64,000 nt of DNA from positions 124,001-188,000 of the forward strand of contig NZ_JARUXC010000002.1 of the NCBI RefSeq assembly GCF_030433855.1. The letters run 5' to 3'. The notes under the pieces are model-generated. The model did no database searches and was not told the DNA's origin. It worked only from the letters and a program-made list of their open reading frames with translations. The DNA is from Agreia sp. PsM10. GTDB taxonomy: Bacteria > Actinomycetota > Actinomycetes > Actinomycetales > Microbacteriaceae. The number at the start of each line of letters is the position of its first letter. Position 1 is the first letter of the stretch. Below, piece after piece: positions 46,734 through 53,152 of this stretch. A program made the translations under genes and the position numbers.

Positions 46734-47374
46734 ACGATGCCGCCCGAATCAATACGATCGCCCTTCTCGACGACCATGTCCTGATCGTCGACGGCCTCGC
46801 GCACTGGATCAGCGTGAACGCGCCCGACTTCCACGTGGTCGCCGCCGTCGGAAGCTGGGAGGAGCTGATCGCGGACGATGCCTTTCCCCCCGACGTCGTC
46901 GTGATGGCGCGCACGATCGATTCGCCCGCGCCGCTGGAGGAGCGGATCCGAGTGTGCGCCGAAGCCGGCGTGCGCGTCGTGGTCATGAGCACGGAGGCGG
47001 GGCTCGAAGCGGAGGACGACACCTTGGCGGCCGGCGCCGACGCGTTCGTTCCCAAGTCGCGGCCCGCCGAGGCCGTGCTCGTGGCTGCGCGCCGTGTGCT
47101 CGGTCGCGACCAGCCGCAGGCCGACACGGTCGTCGACGACCCGGAGGGGCAGCATCCGCCGTTCGACGACTGGCACCTGCGTGTGCTGCGACTGTATTCA
47201 CGCGGCGAGAGCACGGTCGACATCGCCCTCATCGAAGGCGTGCGGTTCGAGCGCGTGCGCACGGCGCTGAAGGCGATCCGGGCGACCTACGAATCCCAGG
47301 GCCGCCGTGTGGACACCCGTGACGAACTGCTGAGACGCGCAGCGGAGGACGGCTACCTCGCCGAATCCGACTGA
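46730..47374 (+). CDS. Receiver-HTH regulator lacking the phosphoacceptor Asp
   Basis: A 214-residue paralogue of the regulator at 39925. The receiver has IALLDDHVLIVDGL and the conserved Lys in DAFVPKSRP, but the phosphorylation site reads DVVVMARTID where the first paralogue has DVVVMDLQLQ, so Asp is replaced by Ala. The C-terminal domain with LYSRGESTVDIALIEGVRF aligns with the HTH of the first. It cannot be phosphorylated in the usual way. It starts in GTGA within the end of the GGDEF-EAL gene. Confidence 0.82.
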   Translation: MNDAARINTIALLDDHVLIVDGLAHWISVNAPDFHVVAAVGSWEELIADDAFPPDVVVMARTIDSPAPLEERIRVCAEAGVRVVVMSTEAGLEAEDDTLAAGADAFVPKSRPAEAVLVAARRVLGRDQPQADTVVDDPEGQHPPFDDWHLRVLRLYSRGESTVDIALIEGVRFERVRTALKAIRATYESQGRRVDTRDELLRRAAEDGYLAESD

Positions 47375-47379
47375 GGAGC

Positions 47380-48237
47380 CTAGTAGCCCTGCGGGTTCTC
47401 GGCGGGAGACGGCGTGACGTCGACGCCGCCGCTGAGACGGGAGATCGCCTCTTCGGGCTCGTAGTCGGGGTCGAACTCGACGAAGGCCTCGATCACACCG
47501 ACGAAGGCGAGCGACACGAGCGACCAGGAGTTGCCTTCGCTCTCGCCCGCGCGAGAGAAGTGCGAGTCGACGATCTCGGGCACGGTCGTGCGCGAGATGC
47601 CCAGCCCCTCGACGACGGCCGCGGTGGCGACCACGAAGGGGTGGTAGTCGTTGTGGAACTCTTCTTTGAGGCGATAGCCGACGGTGGCCATGATGTTGCG
47701 GTAGAACATCTCCATCGTGTCGATGAAGGCGAGTTCGCTGTTGCGCAGGGCCTCGAGCACGGCGGCGCGGCCGGGGCTCTCGGGGCGGGAGAGGATCGTG
47801 AGGGACAGGCTCGCGTAGCTCCTCCAGGCGGCGGACGTCGCGACCTCTTCGAGATTCTGCTCCGCGGCCGTTCGCACGACGTCGAGCATGATGCTTCGAC
47901 GGCCCTCGGGAGTACGCAGGTCGTTGAGACGCGAGCTCAGGAATCCCCACGTGGCGACCAGGGTCTCCGTGTCGGTGAGGTCGCGTCGGGTCTGCTGCGC
48001 GATCTCAGTGAACAGGTCGTAAACAAAGTCATCGTGGCTGGGCCATATACGGGTGGCCACCCGTGACGAGACCTGCGCCTCGCGCACGATGTCGTCGAGC
48101 GTCGACTGCTCGAACCCCACGTCGAGGCCGGACGCACCCACGCGACGGGTCGCGATGGAAAGGATGCGCGTGCGCTCCTCGGAGTGCGGTCCGCTCGAGC
48201 GCGCGAGCGAGAAGGCCTGTGCATCTCCAGCTGGCAT
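47380..48237 (-). CDS. TetR/AcrR-family transcriptional regulator
   Basis: A 285-residue regulator, longer than usual (about 200). The HTH lies at residues 22-70: SEERTRILSIATRRVGASGL, followed by STLDDIVREAQVSSRVATRIWPS. The remainder is a helical ligand-binding region, with a non-conserved Pro-rich tail. It is convergent with the GGDEF-EAL/receiver pair (5 bp) and divergent from the acyltransferase-ThiF pair, so the latter is the likely target. In M. tuberculosis a TetR gene (Rv1353c) lies beside a GGDEF-EAL gene and a ThiF gene. Confidence 0.85.
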   Translation of the reverse strand: MPAGDAQAFSLARSSGPHSEERTRILSIATRRVGASGLDVGFEQSTLDDIVREAQVSSRVATRIWPSHDDFVYDLFTEIAQQTRRDLTDTETLVATWGFLSSRLNDLRTPEGRRSIMLDVVRTAAEQNLEEVATSAAWRSYASLSLTILSRPESPGRAAVLEALRNSELAFIDTMEMFYRNIMATVGYRLKEEFHNDYHPFVVATAAVVEGLGISRTTVPEIVDSHFSRAGESEGNSWSLVSLAFVGVIEAFVEFDPDYEPEEAISRLSGGVDVTPSPAENPQGY

Positions 48238-48319
48238 GGGGTCCCCTCGGTCACGATCGTATCGAAGCCCAGACTAGCAACTTTGGGGCCTCTGACGCGG
48301 CTGGAGATGGCGTGCCGCG

Positions 48320-48379
48320 ACCTGTCCGGCCTCAAACGACGTCGCGCCTGCCATATGATCGAACAAGAACGGGACAGGT
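48320..48379. promoter_or_regulatory. Inverted repeat around putative acyltransferase promoter
   Basis: ACCTGTCC (48320-48327) is repeated in inverse as GGACAGGT (48372-48379), with a TATGAT -10-like hexamer (48354-48359) between them. The interval separates the TetR gene from the acyltransferase gene and may hold its operator. Confidence 0.35.
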
Positions 48380-48440
48380 GAGGGGGCGCAGTTGTCCGCA
48401 AGCTCCATATGTGCCACGGAACTTACGATGCAGGGGCGGT

Positions 48441-49229
48441 ATGTCACACGTTGATCAGACCGTCACGAACGATGCAGTCATCCCTGTCGTCTCGTCCACC
48501 GTCTTCGACTCGTCGCCGAGTTCCCGACTCGCATTGGGAGTTCTGGCCGTCGACGGTGTCGCCGTTCCCGGCCTGGAGGCCGAGTACCTCGCCCACTTCC
48601 AGCTGAGGCGTCGAGTCTATGTCGACCAGACCGGGCAGCTCTCCGAGAAGGATCTTCTGCCCGACGGTACGGATCGCGATGCGGACGACTCGCGTTCCGT
48701 GACGTTCTGCGTCCTCGAGAACCACCCGAGCGGCACGAGGGTCGTCGGTGTCTCGAGACTGATCGTGCGAGGGCAGGCAAGGGCGGGCGACTCGCTGCAC
48801 GGCGCCCCGCTGCCCGTCGAGGACTTCTGCCCCGACGCCTTCGTCGACGGTCCGCTGCCGTGGAACGCCGTCGAGGTCTCCCGCGTCATCGCGAGGCACG
48901 AGAAGGCCGTCGTGCAGGATTCGATCCAGTGGCACCTGTTCGCCCTGATGCTGGCCTACGTCACGAACCACGGCCTCGGTCGGGCCTTCGCCATCATCGA
49001 GCCGTGGTTCGAGCGGCACCTGAAGAGCATCATCACGATCGACCGCGTCGGCGACGTGAGGTTCATCGAGCACTATCTCGACTACAACGTGCCCATCGAG
49101 ATCGATGTCGAGGCCTCCACCGCCACGGTGACCGCCCGCACCAGCGACCTCGTCGAGCGTCTGCTGGCCGCGGAGCCCCGGCTCGTGTTCGTCGGACGGG
49201 TGTCCAGCGCCGCGACGAGTGCGGCGTAA
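48441..49229 (+). CDS. GNAT-superfamily acyltransferase of the autoinducer synthase/FeeM type
   Basis: A 262-residue soluble protein. Ordered motifs match LuxI-type autoinducer synthases and FeeM-type N-acyl amino acid synthases: HFQLRRRVYVDQTGQL (LuxI RxxxF), an acidic loop, RVVGVSRLIV, WNAVEVSRVIARHE (LuxI ELSRF) near residue 150, and WFERHLKSIITIDRVGD near 195. Such enzymes join an acyl chain from acyl-ACP or acyl-CoA to an amine. Product unknown. The stop overlaps the ThiF start in TAATG. The start codon at 48441 follows CAGGGGCGG, a weak site. Confidence 0.75.
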   Translation: MSHVDQTVTNDAVIPVVSSTVFDSSPSSRLALGVLAVDGVAVPGLEAEYLAHFQLRRRVYVDQTGQLSEKDLLPDGTDRDADDSRSVTFCVLENHPSGTRVVGVSRLIVRGQARAGDSLHGAPLPVEDFCPDAFVDGPLPWNAVEVSRVIARHEKAVVQDSIQWHLFALMLAYVTNHGLGRAFAIIEPWFERHLKSIITIDRVGDVRFIEHYLDYNVPIEIDVEASTATVTARTSDLVERLLAAEPRLVFVGRVSSAATSAA

Positions 49230-50188
49230 TGACCCGGTCGTTCCGATCTCCGGAATTCTCGCGCAACTACGGGTTCTGGAGTGAAGACGAACAGAAGGCT
49301 CTGATCGCCTCCAGTGTCGCGATCGGCGGCGCGGGCGGCGGTGGGTTCCAGTTCGGGCTGAAACTCGCTCGGATGGGCGTCTCGGGCTTCACCGTCGCAG
49401 ACCCGGAGGTGTTCGAGCCTCAGAACGCGAACAGGGTCGAGGGCGCCGGCTCATCCACCTATGGCCGCAACAAGGCCGAGGTCTTCCGCGACCGGGTGCT
49501 CGACATCAATCCCGAGGCGCGGGTGACCGTGCTCACCTCGGGGGTGACACCCGACTCGATCGACGAGTTCGTGGCCGGGGCGGATCTCGTCATCGACGAG
49601 TCCGAGTCCACCCAGCCGGAGATCGGCGTTCTGATCGCGCGAGCCGCCCGAGCACGGGGAATACCGGATCTGATGGCCATGAACGTGGGCTTCGCCGCCC
49701 AGGTGACCTCGTTCGCCCCAACGGGGCCCTGGACGTTCGAGCGGTTCATGGGCCTCGATGAGCGGATGCCGCTCGACGAGATCGCGGGGCACAGCATGGA
49801 CCTCGCCCGGAGCCTCCCGTACGTGCCGCCCTATTCCGACCTGCGGGCGCTCTCGGCGGTTCGGCAGATCGACGGAGCCGGCGCATCCGTCTCGCTGCCG
49901 TCGCTGGCCATCGGCATCGACCTGCTGTCGTCGATCGCGTCGGCGCAGGCGTTCCTGCACCTCACCAGGGGTGTTGCCGCGCGTCGCCCCCAGCCCGTGT
50001 GGGCGCCCCGCATGGCGTACATGGATGCTTACAGCTTCCGCGCGCGTGTGCTGCGAGCCGGGCGGGCAAGTCATCTGCGCCATCTCGTGGTCGCGGCGGC
50101 GCGGCAGAAGCTCGGACGCAACCCGCTTGCCAGCTACACCGTCGCCGACATCGATCGGCGCAGAGACGGAACCGCGCCCGGTTCCTAG
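49229..50188 (+). CDS. ThiF/E1-like adenylyltransferase without cysteine
   Basis: A 319-residue protein of the ThiF/MoeB/E1 superfamily. The nucleotide-binding VAIGGAGGGGFQFGLKLARM near residue 32 and VADPEVFEPQNANR near 57 (the DxDxxExxNxxR pattern) are present. No cysteine occurs in the whole protein, so neither the catalytic thiol nor the CxxC zinc pairs of classical E1 enzymes exist. It could still adenylate a carboxyl group. It is coupled to the acyltransferase. Relatives such as Rv1355c of M. tuberculosis lie next to c-di-GMP genes. Confidence 0.8.
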   Translation: MTRSFRSPEFSRNYGFWSEDEQKALIASSVAIGGAGGGGFQFGLKLARMGVSGFTVADPEVFEPQNANRVEGAGSSTYGRNKAEVFRDRVLDINPEARVTVLTSGVTPDSIDEFVAGADLVIDESESTQPEIGVLIARAARARGIPDLMAMNVGFAAQVTSFAPTGPWTFERFMGLDERMPLDEIAGHSMDLARSLPYVPPYSDLRALSAVRQIDGAGASVSLPSLAIGIDLLSSIASAQAFLHLTRGVAARRPQPVWAPRMAYMDAYSFRARVLRAGRASHLRHLVVAAARQKLGRNPLASYTVADIDRRRDGTAPGS

Positions 50189-50192
50189 TCGC

Positions 50193-50221
50193 TTGACAGA
50201 CATTCGAATACATGTTCGAAT
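50193..50221 (+). promoter_or_regulatory. LexA-type SOS promoter
   Basis: The palindrome TTCGAATACATGTTCGAA (50203-50220) matches the actinobacterial SOS box (consensus TCGAAC-N4-GTTCGA) with one mismatch. TTGACA (50193-50198) and TCGAAT (50216-50221) with a 17-nt spacer enclose it. The next gene starts 6 nt later, so a LexA block is likely and the mRNA leaderless. Confidence 0.8.
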
Positions 50222-50227
50222 GGCTCG

Positions 50228-51322
50228 ATGCGATGGAGTGGTCAGGCGATAGCGACGACCGAGCCCGCGGCGCTGCCCGGGCTCGCCCGGCTCAACAATC
50301 TCGTCCGTTCGGTGCAGACCCCCGAGTTCGCGGGCGTCACCTTTCACGAGATCCTCGCGAAGTCGGCCCTGAACAAGATCCCGGGGCAGACGGCGGCCGT
50401 GCCCTTCGGGTGGACCATCAACCCGTACCGGGGCTGCAGCCACGCCTGCGTGTACTGCTTCGCCCGTCCGACGCACACCTATCTCGACCTCGATGCGGGA
50501 GCGGACTTCGACGCGCAGCTCATCGTCAAGCTCAACGTCGCCGAGGTGCTCGAGAAAGAACTGCGACGCCCGTCGTGGCAGAGGCATCCCGTCGCGCTCG
50601 GCACGAACACAGACCCGTATCAGCGGGCCGAGGGTCGCTACCGGTTGATGCCGGGCATCATCGCGGCCCTCGCCGACTCGGGCACGCCGTTCTCCATCCT
50701 CACCAAGGGCACGCTGCTGCGCCGAGATCTTCCGCTCCTGGTCGAGGCGAACACTCGCGTTCCGGTCGACCTCGCCATGTCGATCGCCGTCTACGACGAC
50801 GAGTTGCAGCAGTCGATCGAGCCGGGCACCCCCTCCACCAAGGCCCGCCTGGCCACGGTCACGGCCGTGCGAGACGCGGGGCTCGACTGCAGCGTGTTCC
50901 TCATGCCGATCCTTCCCTATCTCACCGACACGAAGGCCCACCTCGATCATGCCCTCGGGCAGATCAAGGCGGCGGGGGCGACCACGGTGCTCTACACCGC
51001 GCTGCACCTGCGCCCGGGGGTCAAGCCGTGGTTCTTCCAGTGGCTGCAGAACGCCCATCCAGAGCTGGTCGAGCAGTATGGGCGCATGTACTACGGCACG
51101 AACAGCTATGCGCCGAAAGATTACAGAAAGTGGCTGGCCGCGCGCATCCAGCCGTTGATCCGTGCGCACGGACTGCAGCGAGGCATCGAAGACCCGGCGT
51201 CCGGCGGCATCCGCAGCAAAGCCATCGGGTTCAGCGGGCCGGGCCCGGCACGCAGGCCGACAGTCTCCTCGGGCGCGATCATTCCCGAGGAGATCGACCA
51301 AGGCCAGCCGACCCTGTTCTGA
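50228..51322 (+). CDS. Rv2578c-family radical SAM protein, SOS-controlled
   Basis: A 364-residue radical SAM enzyme. The iron-sulphur motif is CSHACVYCFARPTHTYLD near residue 74 (CxxxCxxC). The N-terminal MRWSGQAI and the VALGTNTDPYQRAEGRYRL block match the actinobacterial Rv2578c family, whose reaction is unknown. It has its own SOS-box promoter. From memory, the mycobacterial homologue is among DNA-damage-inducible LexA targets. It may repair or process a damaged nucleic acid, but nothing in the sequence proves that. Confidence 0.9.
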   Translation: MRWSGQAIATTEPAALPGLARLNNLVRSVQTPEFAGVTFHEILAKSALNKIPGQTAAVPFGWTINPYRGCSHACVYCFARPTHTYLDLDAGADFDAQLIVKLNVAEVLEKELRRPSWQRHPVALGTNTDPYQRAEGRYRLMPGIIAALADSGTPFSILTKGTLLRRDLPLLVEANTRVPVDLAMSIAVYDDELQQSIEPGTPSTKARLATVTAVRDAGLDCSVFLMPILPYLTDTKAHLDHALGQIKAAGATTVLYTALHLRPGVKPWFFQWLQNAHPELVEQYGRMYYGTNSYAPKDYRKWLAARIQPLIRAHGLQRGIEDPASGGIRSKAIGFSGPGPARRPTVSSGAIIPEEIDQGQPTLF

Positions 51323-51332
51323 CGCGGGCCGT

Positions 51333-51348
51333 GGGCCGGGGTCGGCCC
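51333..51348. terminator. Small GC hairpin after radical SAM gene
   Basis: GGGCCG and CGGCCC pair around GGGT. No T-run. Weak candidate terminator. Confidence 0.3.
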
Positions 51349-51362
51349 GGCGTGCGAGCAAC

Positions 51363-51368
51363 TACCCT
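51363..51368 (+). promoter_or_regulatory. -10 box of leaderless tdk
   Basis: TACCCT, 6 nt before the GTG at 51375. Confidence 0.45.
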
Positions 51369-51374
51369 AGAGCG

Positions 51375-51989
51375 GTGGCGAAACTCTACTTCCGGTTCGG
51401 GGCGATGAACAGCGGCAAGAGCACGGCGATGCTCCAGGCCGCCTACAACTACGAGGAGCGCGACCAGAATGTGCTCATCGCGAAGCCGTCGGTCGACACC
51501 AAGGGCGACACCCGCATCGTGTCGAGACTCGGCGTCACGCGTGCCGTCGACTTTCTGGTGACGCCGGAGTCGAAGCTCAGGGCCGATTTCCTCGAGCGCC
51601 GCGACCGGTCCATCGCCGATGGCGCCGGCCCCATCTCGTGCCTGCTCATCGACGAGGCGCAGTTCCTGACGCCCGAGCAGGTCGATGACGCGCTGCGCAT
51701 CGCCATCCTCGACGACGTGCCCGTTCTCGCCTACGGAATCCGCACCGACTTCCAGACCTCGGCCTTCCCGGGCAGCGCGCGGCTCATGGAGATCGCCCAC
51801 AGTCTCGAAGAGCTGAAGACCATCTGCCGCTGCGGACGCAAGGCGATCTTCAACTCGCGCAAGATCGACGACGTGTTCGTGTTCGACGGAGCACAGGTGG
51901 CGATCGATGGCGAACACGTCACCTACGAATCGCTGTGCGGCGTCTGTTACCTCGAGGAGAGCGGCGGGGTGCTCGGCTCGAGCGTCTGA
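51375..51989 (+). CDS. tdk: Thymidine kinase
   Basis: Salvages thymidine to dTMP. The 204-residue type II kinase has the P-loop RFGAMNSGKSTAML near residue 8, LIDEAQFL near 92 (Walker B and catalytic Glu), YGIRTDFQTSAFPGS near 120, and a structural zinc site with Cys pairs in CRCGRKA and CGVC near the C-terminus. It looks leaderless. thyA at the window start gives the de novo alternative, so the organism can obtain dTMP both ways. Confidence 0.94.
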   Translation: MAKLYFRFGAMNSGKSTAMLQAAYNYEERDQNVLIAKPSVDTKGDTRIVSRLGVTRAVDFLVTPESKLRADFLERRDRSIADGAGPISCLLIDEAQFLTPEQVDDALRIAILDDVPVLAYGIRTDFQTSAFPGSARLMEIAHSLEELKTICRCGRKAIFNSRKIDDVFVFDGAQVAIDGEHVTYESLCGVCYLEESGGVLGSSV

Positions 51990-52031
51990 CCCGATCGATG
52001 CGCCGCCGACCCGATCGCAGGGCTGAAACAG

Positions 52032-52063
52032 ACAGGCTCCCTCTCGAATGAGAGGGAGCCTGT
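52032..52063 (-). terminator. Perfect 14-bp hairpin between tdk and tRNA-Pro
   Basis: ACAGGCTCCCTCTC (52032-52045) pairs with its complement (52050-52063) around GAAT. It lies 2 nt past the 3' end of the minus-strand tRNA and 42 nt after tdk, and can serve both directions. Confidence 0.75.
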
Positions 52064-52065
52064 TG

Positions 52066-52142
52066 TGGTCGGGGTAACAGGATTTGAACCTGCGACCTCG
52101 TCGTCCCGAACGACGCGCGCTACCAAGCTGCGCCATACCCCG
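52066..52142 (-). tRNA. tRNA-Pro (CGG)
   Basis: On the minus strand the acceptor stem is CGGGGTA with TACCCCG, and 3' ACCA is encoded. The D arm GGCGCAGCTTGGTAGCGC, the anticodon arm CGTCG-TTCGGGA-CGACG (anticodon CGG) and T arm with GGTTCAAATCC are all intact. Confidence 0.96.
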
Positions 52143-52199
52143 ATCAGCCCGAAGGCCTCAATCATCCTAGCCGATTTCGGCGGGGGCCGCGTGCACGGG

Positions 52200-53144
52200 T
52201 CAGTGCGTGGAGGTGAGCGTCAGCAACGTGGCCTCAGGCAGGCAGGAGAAGCGGAAGGGCGCGTAGATCGATGTGCCGAGTCCGGCCGAGACGTTGAGGT
52301 AGGCCGCTCGCAGACCGTGCCGCCACACGCTGAGACCCTTGACCTGGTCTCTCGGAATGTCGCAGTTCGTGATGAGCGCCCCGAAGCCGGGAACGCAGAC
52401 CTGGCCGCCGTGGGTGTGCCCGGCGAAGATCACATCGGCCCCGTGCGTCACGAAGGAGTTGAGCACGCGCTGGTACGGAGCGTGCGCCACTCCGATCGTG
52501 AGGTCGGCCGTGTAGTCGTCGTCCTCGTTCTCGCGCAGCTCGTCGAGCGCGCCCGGAATACGGTCGAGCCGGTCGTAGTGGCGGTGCGGGTCGTCGACGC
52601 CGAAGAACTCGATGCGGGTGCCGTTCACGACCAGATTCGTGGCCCGGTTGTTGAGGTTCTGCCAGCCCAGGTCGGCGAAGGTGCTCTCGAGCTGCTTCGT
52701 ATCGAGACGGGTCGGATCGCGGTGCATCTTCGATGGGCCCATGAAGTAGCGCAGGGGGCTCTTGAACGTGGGGGCGAAGTAGTCGTTCGATCCGTTGACG
52801 AAGACGCCGGGGATGCCGCGGAGCGGTTCGAGGGCGTAGCTGATGGCGTCGTAGGAATCGGTGTGTCCCAGGTTGTCGCCGGTGTCGACGATCAGGTCGG
52901 GCTGAAGCAGGGCGAGCCGCCTCACCCATTCCTGCTTGTCGCGCTGCCAGGGGGCCATGTGCAGGTCTGAGATGTGCAGAACCCGGATGTCCGCCGATCC
53001 GGCAGGAAGCACGGGAGCCGAGACGCGGCGAAGGGTGAAGAGCCGGCGTTCGACGAGCGAACCCCAGGCGAAGGCCGCGGCACCGGCCGCCGCGGTCAGC
53101 CCGAGGGCTGTCGCGGCGGCCGTGGCGGTGCGGGACGGGGCCAC
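52200..53144 (-). CDS. Membrane-anchored metallophosphoesterase (YaeI/YkuE-like)
   Basis: A 314-residue protein with an N-terminal helix (ATALGLTAAAGAAAFAWG) and a calcineurin-like metallophosphoesterase domain. Motifs in order: LHISDLHMAPW, VDTGDNLGH, VNGSNDYF (replacing GNHD, with Ser for Asn/His), and AGHTHGGQVC. Relatives hydrolyse phosphodiesters at the envelope. It follows the penicillin-binding protein gene on the same strand; the GTG at 53144 lies 8 nt after that stop, and a TTG at 53168 is an alternative start. Confidence 0.87.
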   Translation of the reverse strand: MAPSRTATAAATALGLTAAAGAAAFAWGSLVERRLFTLRRVSAPVLPAGSADIRVLHISDLHMAPWQRDKQEWVRRLALLQPDLIVDTGDNLGHTDSYDAISYALEPLRGIPGVFVNGSNDYFAPTFKSPLRYFMGPSKMHRDPTRLDTKQLESTFADLGWQNLNNRATNLVVNGTRIEFFGVDDPHRHYDRLDRIPGALDELRENEDDDYTADLTIGVAHAPYQRVLNSFVTHGADVIFAGHTHGGQVCVPGFGALITNCDIPRDQVKGLSVWRHGLRAAYLNVSAGLGTSIYAPFRFSCLPEATLLTLTSTH

Positions 53145-53152
53145 CGGTGGCG

